Positions 27,101 through 35,800 of a stretch of 52,729 nucleotides of DNA are shown here, piece after piece (position 1 is the first letter of the stretch; each line of letters opens with the position of its first letter). The stretch spans positions 1 through 52,729 of the forward strand of contig CAKULK010000016.1 of the NCBI GenBank assembly GCA_934667275.1, given 5' to 3'. Origin of the DNA: an uncultured Bacteroidales bacterium (GTDB lineage: Bacteria; Bacteroidota; Bacteroidia; Bacteroidales; Paludibacteraceae). The notes beneath the pieces were generated by a model. That model had not been told where the DNA came from and made no database searches. It was given only the letters and a program-made list of their open reading frames with translations. A program made the translations under genes and the position numbers.

Positions 27101-27705
27101 TAGTCCGAACCGAAGTCGATGCACCATGTGTTGCCAGGATAGTAGTCGTTGAGCGATGCAGACCAGTAGTAGCCGACGGAACCGGCATTGTTGAGGTCCG
27201 CGTCGCGACAGCCTGCAGCAGGGAGGAAGATAGAGTTGCCATTGGTCTTGCTTGATACTTGGTAACCGTTCACACCGTTCTGCGTTGTCCACGTCCATGT
27301 GCAGTTATTGAGAAGTTCGTCCACCTCTGCGCGAGTAGGCATACGCCAATCGCCACCCCAATTCACGTGAGCGGCATCGTCCTCGGGATCTAACGTAGTT
27401 TTGTCGTCAGTAAAACCATCGTTGCCATTATAAGAGCAGTACTTGGTGAGTTTGTTGTAATCACCATTGGCATACTTGTAGGTTGCCCACGAGTAGTCGG
27501 CTTTGGTTTCCGTCTCGCCCCAAGCGTAGTAGTCGCCATAGCCTTCAGGCGTAGTGGCACCGATGTTGCATGACGCCCAGTAGAGTCCGCTCGGCAAACC
27601 GAGGTCTACGGCTTGTACATTGGCAGGGGCTTGTGCGCTTGCCCGTGTGCCTGCGCCTATTGCAGCCAAGACTGCAAGGGCGATGGTGAGGATTGATTTG
27701 TTCAT
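24145..27705 (-). CDS. Exported FISUMP, Fn3-like and InlB-repeat protein (1186 aa)
   Basis: A large exported protein of unknown function. A signal peptide (about 1-25) is followed by a FISUMP-like domain (about 30-225) with the landmarks VDLGLPSGLYWASCN, YAWGET and GYYWSASL. Several fibronectin-III-like segments fill the middle. Near the end are GYRALDIA and one InlB-B-type repeat (about 1050-1125; GETVTLTVTPATGYELDQL). The C-terminal module IPRKVLHNGLLIIVRDG and YDANGR is shared with four other proteins in the window. It is followed here by an unusual tail of about 17 residues ending TRDTDKK, encoded by 11-bp repeats (24160-24192). It starts 49 bp after the ATPase gene and may be its downstream partner. 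Probably cell-surface or secreted. Confidence 0.85.
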   Translation of the reverse strand: MNKSILTIALAVLAAIGAGTRASAQAPANVQAVDLGLPSGLYWASCNIGATTPEGYGDYYAWGETETKADYSWATYKYANGDYNKLTKYCSYNGNDGFTDDKTTLDPEDDAAHVNWGGDWRMPTRAEVDELLNNCTWTWTTQNGVNGYQVSSKTNGNSIFLPAAGCRDADLNNAGSVGYYWSASLNDYYPGNTWCIDFGSDYHDRGYNSRYFGFSVRPVREATAGPANVQATQGDTTGVTVTWDAVPGAVGYEITAESWDVAINRTVRTLTANEAQIKDTIPVRPALGRYTVKAVFADGTKSKASEPAIGWAVLETVRILGVSTRWPWNGKVDIDVEYKTMRPRFRELFRLENPPYPDSVSITAQTADGELLPVRSLTKESPLDHGTYTVNRKTVQNGTTLFSGSGQQRLVWDADTAEVKAPNTIITITIADKGNIYAQTTVSDTVDINTTRPYTIMIGKNDTLMPIPWAARWADEASTSLNMQDGSDFKLVAYTKYATVIDTIHRETMLADEEGTFIWKPDYGVTVLQGLFSNRATHAKTTYQSMVLRSPEIPPTVEHIPRALKVTWTVVAGCTYYQIVRRTLKPDGTRGAWKNMMGVSPSADSGAYPDISVAPGTTYEYAVCPKYNDPMKYIDPDAVQGEGTYITAKPVVWAMGRMPIGIVLDAQAVGQNSICLTWTCVPDAYRYDVYRDNGDGQYQKIGSVPYTEGLTFTDTRVEPGRRYTYKAVALNWENNTLETSDPVDSYARLDALYLHNLQPRFPWNGLVDIFVAYRSAREVQTDGTPHFQLVAVSGKDTLAIKTLTLASDQTLDPGDFTLPADGTPQRLVWDARTDLGEHYYPNGLTITATCASVEPYQGKNTATAFEGGAISGNIANLDTRSVPEIILGMPTTIFADLGWVEGATRLEVFVNGSSVFSTTTEDNYSFSVGKEQLNIWGLNTLRLKSDNGIEQTAQIKYPDFVFTATQGHRDSIIVEWNSLSDVRAYSIRRRAANTADAFAEMALVNDTTRWADTSEETFIGEFEYTIMPLLASDEDAGPQPAAVTGYRALDIAHTITITLAGNGSVIADKATAHYGETVTLTVTPATGYELDQLRVLEGETEVVVTSAADNQHKLFIMPANNVVVSATFKVKTSVENITTSDIIPRKVLHNGLLIIVRDGVSYDANGRIGTLQPAIDPRQTRDTDKK
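24160..24192 (-). repeat. 11-bp tandem repeat inside a gene's 3' end
   Basis: Three head-to-tail 11-bp units on the + strand (GTCGCGGGTCT twice, then ATCGCGGGTTG). Their reverse complement matches the GACCCGCGACA units of the batC-batD spacer. They encode most of the C-terminal extension of the 1186-residue protein and lie just upstream of the tamB promoter. Confidence 0.8.
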
Positions 27706-27754
27706 AATGCGTTGATTTTAGTTTATGCGGTTAATATGTTGATGGGTTGAACTG

Positions 27755-28954
27755 TTAGTAGGTGAAGCCGATGAGCCACAGAGGCAGTTTGTGCCCGACA
27801 GGCAGTTCGATGTCGTCCGCCAAGATGTAGGAGTCGGGCAGGTCAGCAATCTGTGTATAGTCCTTGCTGCTGCCACCGACCTCAAACGTGTACTTGCCGT
27901 CCACAAGGAAGTCCCCGTTGGTCTTCTTGTACTCCACCTGATGGCTGTGCAACAACTGGTTGACGGCAAACGTCTCGCGCAGGTTGCCCTGCTTGACAGG
28001 ATTGTCCGCCAAAGCATACAGGAGGTTGGTGTTCTCCATGTATATCTTGTCCGGCTTTTGCAGTTTCTTGATACCGGTGTTGTCACAATAGAGCAAGTTG
28101 AGCAGTTTGGCTTTCTGCATGTAGTTGAGATAGCCCAAGAGGGTCTCCCGCTTCATGGCAGTCTGTGCGGACAGTTTCTTGATGTCCACCTCAAAGGGTT
28201 CGGCAGATGCCAACACATTCATCAGTGCCTTTATCTTGCGCGTATTCGCCACCTCTACACCGCATATACGCGGCATCTCGTCGTCAATAATATGGAATGT
28301 CACCTGCTCCACGGCAGAGTAGTAGTCAATCCTGTTCTTGATATAGTAGGGGTAGTAGCCGTATTGCAGATACTCACGGAAGAATGCCAACGGACGGCAC
28401 AGGTCGTTCACCTGCAGGCATACCTGCATCGGGTCATGCAACAGGTCCTCCAAAGAGCAAGGCGGCAGGTTGATATTCTTGTAGAACTGCAAATACTCGC
28501 GGAAAGACAAGCCTTGTATGTCGTGGTTGATACACCGCCTTGACAAGTCCGCGTCGCCGGACATCATATCCAGCAGAGAAGAACCGCTGAGTACTACCTG
28601 CATATCGGGGTAAGAGTCATACGTCTCTTTCACCTCTTTTGCCCAGTTGGGATACTTGTGTACCTCGTCCAGAAAGAGGTGCTTGCCGCCGTTCTTGTAG
28701 AACTTGTCCACAAGGTCAAGCAAAGTGTGATTCGCGAAATACGCACTATCCAACGAGCAATAGAGCACCGATTGGTCTTGCAGCGAGTAGTGCTGCTTGA
28801 TGTATTGCAGCATGATAGTGGTCTTTCCTACACCCTTCGGACCACGGATAGCCAACATCGGCGCATCCCAATTGATAGATAATGCACACTGTCTCACTAT
28901 CTTAAGCGATGTGAGAGCCAATAATCTGCTTTGCTTTTCAAACAACTTATCCAT
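27755..28954 (-). CDS. AAA family ATPase with DUF4143-type C-terminus
   Basis: A 399-residue cytosolic ATPase of the AAA/DUF4143 group. These are common in Bacteroidetes and archaea, and their role is unknown. Walker A is GPKGVGKTT (38-46) and Walker B is KHLFLDEVHKYPNW (Asp96-Glu97). SGSSLLDM then marks the sensor region. The C-terminal half has the DUF4143 pattern: a winged-helix segment (KKLSAQTAMKRETLLGYLNYMQ), then an endonuclease-like fold beginning NLLYAL and including KKTNGDFLVDGKYTFEVGG. The last carries the D...E-x-G acidic residues of PD-(D/E)XK-like folds, a comparison that is only by eye. It has its own promoter and an unusual triple-hairpin leader (28994-29092). Confidence 0.88.
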   Translation of the reverse strand: MDKLFEKQSRLLALTSLKIVRQCALSINWDAPMLAIRGPKGVGKTTIMLQYIKQHYSLQDQSVLYCSLDSAYFANHTLLDLVDKFYKNGGKHLFLDEVHKYPNWAKEVKETYDSYPDMQVVLSGSSLLDMMSGDADLSRRCINHDIQGLSFREYLQFYKNINLPPCSLEDLLHDPMQVCLQVNDLCRPLAFFREYLQYGYYPYYIKNRIDYYSAVEQVTFHIIDDEMPRICGVEVANTRKIKALMNVLASAEPFEVDIKKLSAQTAMKRETLLGYLNYMQKAKLLNLLYCDNTGIKKLQKPDKIYMENTNLLYALADNPVKQGNLRETFAVNQLLHSHQVEYKKTNGDFLVDGKYTFEVGGSSKDYTQIADLPDSYILADDIELPVGHKLPLWLIGFTY

Positions 28955-28993
28955 ATATCTTGTAGATACTATGATTACATATTACCGAATTAT

Positions 28994-29092
28994 CGTGTCC
29001 TTTGCGGCGGGCACACTTTGCCGTTTCGTGTCCTTTGAAGCGGACACATTTGCTACTTTTGTGTCCTTTGTAACGGACACGCTGCAAAGGTA
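28994..29092 (-). repeat. Three tandem 33-bp hairpin repeats in the ATPase leader
   Basis: Three adjacent units of exactly 33 bp (28994-29026, 29027-29059, 29060-29092). Each contains an inverted repeat GTGTCC-8 nt-GGACAC (29028-29047 and 29061-29080 perfect; 28995-29014 with one mismatch). Most of the array lies downstream of the mapped promoter, so the ATPase mRNA would begin with three tandem stem-loops. As DNA they are three copies of a dyad spaced by three helical turns and could bind a regulator. Confidence 0.85.
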
Positions 29093-29116
29093 CTGCTAAT
29101 TCCCGATATGTGCAAA
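29085..29116 (-). promoter_or_regulatory. Promoter of the AAA/DUF4143 ATPase
   Basis: On the minus strand, TTTG at 29113-29116 and TACCTTTG at 29085-29092 are 20 bp apart, a full match. The -7 box overlaps the first 33-bp repeat, so a protein bound to that repeat would block polymerase. The leader is about 120 nt. Confidence 0.8.
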
Positions 29117-29156
29117 TATAACATACATAATCATAGTATTTTACTGCCAAATACGG

Positions 29157-30995
29157 TTACTCCACCTCCATTCCCGTGGGGGTGTAGGTCTTGCCGCCTT
29201 TTTCGATGAAGATTTGTCCGTTGCGGAGTACTTTGCGGGCAGGAGTGGCGGTCTCTGCAGCAGAGGGGTGGGAGATGTCTGTGCTTACGTTGGAATAGTT
29301 CTTCACGAGGCGGACGGAATAACCATCTCTACAACTCTGAATAGTAATTTTTGTCCGGAAATAAGCATCTTCACTATAAGGAGCCAGCCAGAATTCCATA
29401 TGGTAGAAGTCTATAATACCCTGTATCTCCTTAATAGAACTCGACCAATAATAGCCTACATAAGCAGGAGAATCATCCACAGCCACATGTGTACGATAGC
29501 CTGCGGCAGGGAGGAAAACCGCTCCTGCAGCCTCCATCTTCAGCCAATCGGCGAAAGTGTAAACATTGCGGGTAGAGAAATCATAGTTGTCAGCCTTATA
29601 ATAGCCATCTTTGTAGTATTTCAGACCATGCTCTGTACTCGGAGTAAAAGTAACTCCCTGTGGTGTAGTCCAACCATCGGGCAATACGACAAGTCCCGTG
29701 ATGCCGCCAACCGTGGTATCGCCAACCGTGGTGAAGCCAAAGAGTTTGTCGGCATCGGTACGGGAGAATAACAGATACGTCCACTCGCTTTCTGACAATG
29801 TGCGCCACGTACCGGCAGGCTCACCGTTGATGACATTGGTGCCCCAATCCAAGAAGTCGCCCAAATAGTCTTCACAGTTGGAGTCCCAGCCTACTGTTAG
29901 ACCAAAGGCCGTTTTGGGGTTGTTGCTGCTCCGAGCAAAGAGGTCTATTGAGTCGGCAAGGGTGGCTTCGAAGTTAACGTAGGTGATGTTTGCCTTACCG
30001 ATGTAGTCGTATTGATGAGGCGCGAAACGCCACACTCCTTTGCGGATATGATGCCATAAATTGCCCTGCGAGAACGTGACTTGCCTGCCTTGGGCTACCG
30101 TGAACGGCTTTGGTACAAACGTTACACAATCCTGTACGAGGCGGACCGAGAAAGCGTTGCTTCGCCGGTTGTAACTGTCGGGAATGAGGTATTGGTTGTT
30201 AAAATGCAGATAAGAAACCAGACTATCGGAAGACGTAGTGCTTGACCAATAATTGCCGGCACTCTGCACCCAGTTGATGTCCGTCCGATAACGGCTGCCT
30301 GCGGCAGGGAGAAAGACGGCCCCCGCTGACTCCATGCTCAGCCAATCAGCAGGCGTATAGACATTGTGCGTATAGTTATCGCCATTGTCATTGGAATAAA
30401 AGCAGCCGCTCTTGGTCAGCCCTTTTGCAGTGCTTGGAGTGAAAGCGACTCCTGCGGGGAGTATCCAATCGTCGGGGAGGATGACAAGTCCCTTGGTGCT
30501 ACCGACCGTGGCGAAACCAAAGAGTTGGTCTGCATCGGTGCGGGTACAGAACAGGTACTTCCACTCGGCTTTCGACAGCGTGCGCCACGTGTAGGCGGCA
30601 TCGGTGCCGACAACATTCGTACCCCAGTCGTTGAAAGTCGGATAGTTGTGGATGTTGGTGCTTGTATCAGCGGGATTGTTGCCCGTACCCCAGCCAAAGA
30701 GGTCAATCGTGTCGGCAAGAACGGTATTGCCATTGGTGTCGGTGGTGATGTTGGCATCGCCGAGACAGTCGGTCTGTTGCTTGGCAAACGACCATGTGCC
30801 TGTGGAGCGGGTGTATTGCAGGTTGCCTTTGGCGAAATATACCTGTTTTCCGTCCGAGACAGAGAACCTGCCCGCAATAGCATCAGCGGACACTTGGGCG
30901 TGGAGGGAGAGGGCAAAGAATAGAAAAAGCAATAAGAGACTCCCCCGAACCCCCTCAAAGAGGGGGAATACAGATTTGTTTCGCGTTACGTTCAT
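29157..30995 (-). CDS. Exported protein with two FISUMP-like domains (612 aa)
   Basis: An exported protein of unknown function. The N-terminus holds a hydrophobic signal sequence (LLLLFLFFALSLHAQ) preceded by PLFEGVRGSL, which is encoded by a REP-like palindrome (30940-30966). Two copies of one domain follow (about 40-312 and 315-570). Each begins with a GK/GRQVxFxxGNLQ or GNLW strand and contains IDLFGW or IDLFARS, then DWGTNV, WRTLS-EW, TDADxLFGF, GLVxLPDxW, AGAVFLPAAG and YYWSS or NYWSS. The C-terminus has the shared module PARKVLRNGQIFIEKGG then YTPTG. It begins 13 bp after the 538-residue gene ends and is probably co-transcribed. Likely surface-exposed or secreted. Confidence 0.85.
   Translation of the reverse strand: MNVTRNKSVFPLFEGVRGSLLLLFLFFALSLHAQVSADAIAGRFSVSDGKQVYFAKGNLQYTRSTGTWSFAKQQTDCLGDANITTDTNGNTVLADTIDLFGWGTGNNPADTSTNIHNYPTFNDWGTNVVGTDAAYTWRTLSKAEWKYLFCTRTDADQLFGFATVGSTKGLVILPDDWILPAGVAFTPSTAKGLTKSGCFYSNDNGDNYTHNVYTPADWLSMESAGAVFLPAAGSRYRTDINWVQSAGNYWSSTTSSDSLVSYLHFNNQYLIPDSYNRRSNAFSVRLVQDCVTFVPKPFTVAQGRQVTFSQGNLWHHIRKGVWRFAPHQYDYIGKANITYVNFEATLADSIDLFARSSNNPKTAFGLTVGWDSNCEDYLGDFLDWGTNVINGEPAGTWRTLSESEWTYLLFSRTDADKLFGFTTVGDTTVGGITGLVVLPDGWTTPQGVTFTPSTEHGLKYYKDGYYKADNYDFSTRNVYTFADWLKMEAAGAVFLPAAGYRTHVAVDDSPAYVGYYWSSSIKEIQGIIDFYHMEFWLAPYSEDAYFRTKITIQSCRDGYSVRLVKNYSNVSTDISHPSAAETATPARKVLRNGQIFIEKGGKTYTPTGMEVE
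30940..30966 (-). repeat. REP-like palindrome inside a signal peptide
   Basis: On the minus strand the sequence reads CCCCCTCTTTGAGGGGG followed by TTCGGGGGAG. It matches the insert in the FAD dehydrogenase at 5552-5580 in both the palindromic core and the purine tail. Here it encodes part of the N-region of a signal peptide. Confidence 0.7.
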
Positions 30996-31008
30996 GTTGT
31001 TTGTGAGT

Positions 31009-32625
31009 TTACGGGTTCAGTATTCTGCCGTGGAGGTCGTAGCAAACGCCGTTGCGGAGTATGAATATTTGTCCGTTGTAGAGGACTTTGCGGACGATGG
31101 CGGTGTTGGCAGCAGAGGGGGTGGCTGCGTCTGTACTTACATTGGAATAGTTCTTCACAAGGCGGACTGCGAGCCCGTAGTTGCGATTGCGGCTGTAGTT
31201 GTACGAGAAATATGAATCCGAGATGAAGTACATATAGTACGCTTTGTCCGAGCCGTCCGGCGTAGCAGACCAATAGTAGCCGCTACTCTGCACGTAGCCC
31301 ACAAACGACCCTTCGCGGAAACCGGAAGCGGGAAGGAACACAGCACCTGCTGCCTCCAACTGCTGCCAATCGGCAAGCGTGAAAGTCTGGTAATCAGCGT
31401 AAGCCTGAACACTATGGGTATTAGAGAAGCCCGACTTGAACGTTACGCCTGCAGGACATGTCCAATCGTCAGGGAGCAAAACAAGACCATTCGCATATAT
31501 TTTTTCGCCTAACTGAATACGTGCCACACCTACTAATTGGTTGGCATCGGAACGCTCATCGAGTAGGTAATCCCATTCATCCGCAGTCAAGGTGTACCAC
31601 GTGCTGCCGTCATCCATATTCGTACCCCAATCCACAAAATCACCACTATAATCGCTGTTATCTGTGGATGTACCGATACCCCACTTGGCACTGCCTGTGC
31701 TACCGCTCCAACCGAACAAGTCTATCTTGTCTGCCAAAGCACTACCAGTCTTGTCGTATCCGTATGTAGCATCGTAAACCTTACCACCGCCATCCACATT
31801 ATCCGTACCCAACATATCATACTGATGTTCGGCAAATGCCCATGTCTGTGTGCTTTGGGTGTATTGCAGGTTGCCGCCGGAGAAGGTGATTTGCTTGCCT
31901 TCGGCTACCGTGAACGGCTTGGGCGTATAGGCAGGCTCTACTACTTCTTCCTGTTTGTCCTGCACGGGGCGGACAGACAGACCGTTGTTGCGGTTGTTGC
32001 TGTGCCTGTACACCTCCTCATGGTTAAAGGTTACAATCCAGACGTTGTCCGAGTAGTTTTCAAGAAGCGATGAAGAACTATAGTAGCCGCGTGTCCCTTG
32101 GAGGTAGAGGCTCGTACCGTTGCGAAACCCCGCAACAGGAAGGAAAATGGAGTTACCGTTGGTCTTGCTTGCCACTTGGTAACCGTACACCCCGTTCAGT
32201 GTAGTATAAGTCCACGTACATTGTTCGCGCAACTCCGTCCATTCGGCATCGGTGGGCATACGCCATACATCGCCCCAATTGGCAGTAGCGGCATCGTCTT
32301 CCGGCTCCAAGACTGTCTTATTGTCAATGAAGCCGTTGTCGCCACTACTTGCATCAGTGCAGTACTTGGTGAATTTATAGTGGTACCTCTCCCCCACATT
32401 GGCATACTTGTAGGTCGTCCACGAGTAGTCCTTTTTGCTCTCCGTCTCGCCCCAAGCGAAATAGTAGCCATAGCCTTCGGGCGTGGTGGCACCGACGTTG
32501 CATGATGCCCATCTGATGCCACTCGGCAGACCAAGGTCAACGGCTTGTACGTCTTCGGGGGCTTGTGCTATAGCAAGCGTCAGCGGCACCAATGCCGAAA
32601 ACATAGTGAGTAAACGTTTGTTCAT
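31009..32625 (-). CDS. Exported mosaic FISUMP-like protein (538 aa)
   Basis: An exported protein of unknown function and mosaic structure. A signal peptide (about 1-21, ending AIAQA) is followed by a FISUMP-like domain (about 24-215) of the same type as in the 1186-residue protein: VDLGLPSGIRWASCN, YFAWGET and LSVRPV. A domain of the other type (about 228-498) resembles those of the 612-residue neighbour: GKQITFSGGNLQYTQST, IDLFGW, DWGTN and AGAVFLPASG. The C-terminal module VRKVLYNGQIFILRNG then YDLHGR closes it. It leads a two-gene unit with the 612-residue gene. No good promoter was found upstream. Confidence 0.85.
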   Translation of the reverse strand: MNKRLLTMFSALVPLTLAIAQAPEDVQAVDLGLPSGIRWASCNVGATTPEGYGYYFAWGETESKKDYSWTTYKYANVGERYHYKFTKYCTDASSGDNGFIDNKTVLEPEDDAATANWGDVWRMPTDAEWTELREQCTWTYTTLNGVYGYQVASKTNGNSIFLPVAGFRNGTSLYLQGTRGYYSSSSLLENYSDNVWIVTFNHEEVYRHSNNRNNGLSVRPVQDKQEEVVEPAYTPKPFTVAEGKQITFSGGNLQYTQSTQTWAFAEHQYDMLGTDNVDGGGKVYDATYGYDKTGSALADKIDLFGWSGSTGSAKWGIGTSTDNSDYSGDFVDWGTNMDDGSTWYTLTADEWDYLLDERSDANQLVGVARIQLGEKIYANGLVLLPDDWTCPAGVTFKSGFSNTHSVQAYADYQTFTLADWQQLEAAGAVFLPASGFREGSFVGYVQSSGYYWSATPDGSDKAYYMYFISDSYFSYNYSRNRNYGLAVRLVKNYSNVSTDAATPSAANTAIVRKVLYNGQIFILRNGVCYDLHGRILNP

Positions 32626-32683
32626 AATAATTTTGTTAAGTTATTTTATACTATTGGTTCGTTATCTATGGTACAACCTTTCG

Positions 32684-32727
32684 TTATAGGTTGCTTATAG
32701 GTTGCTTATCCCTTGCTGATTTGTTGC
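32684..32727. repeat. 11-bp tandem repeats upstream of the 538-aa gene
   Basis: Four consecutive 11-bp units: TTATAGGTTGC twice, TTATCCCTTGC and TGATTTGTTGC. The reverse complement of the third (GCAAGGGATAA) is almost the batC-batD unit GCAAGGGATAC. The TTATAGG core recurs inside the 3100-residue gene at 46882-46903. They lie in the 225-bp gap between two exported-protein genes, about 60 bp upstream of a start. Confidence 0.75.
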
Positions 32728-32808
32728 CATTAAGAAGAATTAAGAAACGAGACTTACATGGTTGATAAAGCAATTCTGACCGTAGGCACATCATAGTCTT
32801 ACAAAGAC

Positions 32809-32849
32809 AATACCTCCGCTGTCTCTGTTTATGGGACAGCGGAGGTATT
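32809..32849 (-). terminator. Terminator of the 1264-aa exported protein gene
   Basis: A perfect 15-bp stem (32809-32823 with 32835-32849) and an 11-nt loop begin one base past the stop codon. On the minus strand it is followed by a short T-rich stretch. This is a good intrinsic terminator for the gene to the right. Confidence 0.8.
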
Positions 32850-32850
32850 C

Positions 32851-35800
32851 TTACTTCACTTCTATGCCTGTTGCGGTGTAGGTCTTGCCGGCACGGAGGA
32901 TATAGACTTGTCCGTCGCGGAGGACTTTGCGGGGAAGAATATCCGTTGCCGTTGCATCATGGACACCGGTACCGCTTGTTTCCTTGAACAGAGTGGAAAT
33001 GACCACATTGTTTGCCGGCATGACAAAGGTATGGTTGCCTTCGCTCTCCGAAACCGTTGTCAGGCGCGTTGTGCCACTCATCACAGTCAGTTGGTCCAAC
33101 TCGTAGCCCTCGTTGGGCGTAATGGTCAGCGTTACCGTCTCGCCCGTGTGTGCCGTCTGTTTGTCGGCGGTTACGGTGCCGTTCTCGGCCGGCTCGATGG
33201 TAATGGTGTAGTCTATTGCCTTGAATGTTGCTTGCACTTTCAGATTGCCGGCGGGCATGACAAAGGTGTATTTGCCGTCGGTGGTTATTGTTACAGCCAC
33301 TTGGGTTTCACCATCCATTACAGTCAGTTGGTCTAACTCGTAGCCCTCGTCGGGCGTAATGGTCAGCGTTACGGTCTCGCCGATGTGTGCCGTCTGTTTG
33401 TCGGCGGTTACGGTGCCGTTCTCGGCAGGCGTGATGGTGATGGTGTAGTCAACCATCTTGAACAGGGTGGATATTACCACGTTGCCTGCGGGCATGACAA
33501 AGGTGTATTTGCCCTCTTCTGCCGGTGTTACCGCCACTTGCGTTGTGCCATTCAGCACATGGATTTCGTCCAACTCATAGCCCTTGTCCGGGGTTACGGT
33601 CAGCGTTACCGTCTCGCCGATGTGTGCCGTCTGTTTGTCGGCAGTTACAGTGCCGTTCTCGGCAGGCTCGATGGTAATGGTGTAGTCGATTGCCTTGTAG
33701 GTGGCAGAGACTTCCACGTTGCCGGCGGGCATGACAAAGGTGTATTTGCCGTCGGTGGTTATTTCTACAGCCACTTGGGTTGTGCCATTCATTACAGTCA
33801 GTTGGTCGAACTCATAACCCTCGTTGGGCGTAATGGTCAGCGTTACCGTCTCGCCCATGTTTGCCGTTGCTTTGTCGGCGGTTACGGTGCCGTTCTCGGC
33901 AGGCTGAATGGTGACGGTGTAGTCTGTCATCTTGAAGGTGGCTATGATTGCTGCATTACATGCGCGCATGACGAATGTATTACCCTCGGTTAGTGGCACT
34001 ATTGCATCGTCATAGATGACACGAAGGGACTCTAACTCATATCCCTCGTCAGGTGTGATGGTCAGCGTTACGGTCTCGCCCATATTGGCTGTCGCCTTGT
34101 CGGCAGTTACCGTACCGTTTTCAGAAGATACGATGTTAATGATGTAGTCAATAGCCTTGAAGGTAGCCGTTACAGTCACCCCATTGGCAGGCATATTAAA
34201 TACGTACCCGCCTTCTTCACTCCATACGGTTATCGGCGTCTCGTCGTCCATGACACGGAGTTGCTCCAACTCGTAGCCTGTAGCAGGCGTAACTGTCAGC
34301 GTTACAAAGTCGTCGTATTTAGCCGTTGTCTTGTCGGGTGTTACGGTGCCGTTCTCGGCAGGCGTGATGGTAACAGGGCGGGCTATATCCAGTGCGCGGT
34401 AGCCGGTTACAGGATTGAACTGCGTCCATGCGTCCCGGTTGTCGTCTGTCAGCGGCATGACGGTGTACTCGAACTCGCCCACTATGGTCTCGTCCGATGT
34501 GTCCGCCCAACGGGTGGTGTCGGTGCAGGTAGCCACCTCCTCAAAGGAATCGTTGGTGTTTGCCGCACGGCGACGGATAGAATAAGAGTGTATGCGCATA
34601 CCTTTGGGGCTGTTCCACTCCACAATGATACTGTCGCGGTTGCCTTGTGTGGCGGTGAATGTGAAGTCAGGCACTACGTAGAATACTGCAGTGTACTCCG
34701 TTTGTTCGTTGCTGCCGCCGACAGGGCGGAGTATCAGCGTGAGCGTGTTCTGCCCCCACTTCTTGGGTGTCCACGTACAAACCGTACCCTCGCCGAGTTT
34801 TGCCTCGGTTCTCAGAATCACCGTGGGATTCTTGTTGTCCGTAACATCTGTCAGCACCGCCGTCTGCTTCCACCATGCGTCATTCTCGCCAAAGCCAAGA
34901 CCACCCTCTTGCACCTCCGGTTTTGCCCAACGTGTGGACCATGGGATTGGCACACTCTCCTGACCGCCCTGCAGTGTGATTAGTCCTGTGCGGGTGTTAA
35001 GGTCGAAGGTTTGCTCGAATACGACGGGGTCGCTGTACCCATCGCCCTGAATAGTGATTTTCAGGACAGCGTTCAGTTCATGTATGCGCGGTGCGTCCGC
35101 CTGTGCATCCCATATAATACGGTCGTTTGCGCCAAGCGTAAACGCGCCGTTTGTAACCCTCCCGCGCCGGATTATACCGGCACTGTTATCTAATGTCTCG
35201 CGGACGAGTGACTGAACGGCAAAATTCGCTCCGTCTGCCGTTGTTACCCTGATGGTAACGGTTCTTTCCGGTATTGCGACGCCTGTCAGTTGTGCCAATT
35301 TATTGCGCACCGTCTTGTAGGCGAGGTCAATATCCACCGTGCCGTTCCATGGCCGACGTGTAGAGACACCCTTCAGTTCCGCCTCGTCGAGCGTTCTATA
35401 GCCAACAACAGTCCCCGAAGCAATGGCATTGTTTGCCGAATCGAATGCTTTGATTTCATACGTGTAGATTTGTACTTCTCCGGCACTCATATCCGTGTAA
35501 GTCGTATCGGTGGTTTCTGTAAGCAGTATGCTTTCGCCTCCATCGGCAGTGCGCGTAACCGCATACTTGACCCCATTCGGGACATTCGGCCACGTGAGGA
35601 GAATACCGGTTTTGTCGGCAGTCGGCTCGGCAGTAACAGGGCGCGTATCCAGAGCCACTTTCCCGATGGCGTCGTCCACCACAAGGCGCGGTTTATCCCC
35701 CTCCGTCGCCGGTCTTTCCCAACCTTGTACCCAAATGGTTACATCATTGTGATGGTAGTTCTTCAAATCTTTGTAGGCGTCCCATGTGAATGTTCCCGAT

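Noticed and set aside
27755..28954. ATPase as a transposition protein of an insertion element
   Set aside because: It has a DUF4143-type C-terminus, not a transposase or IstB pattern, and there are no terminal inverted repeats or partner transposase nearby.
28994..29092. Possible CRISPR array
   Set aside because: The 33-bp units are directly adjacent with no spacers, and no cas genes are present.
28947..29150. 67-codon frame with an 11-residue KGH repeat through the 33-bp array
   Set aside because: Its only ATG lies upstream of the mapped ATPase promoter and the array is better explained as a leader or operator. Kept as a note because the peptide period is striking.
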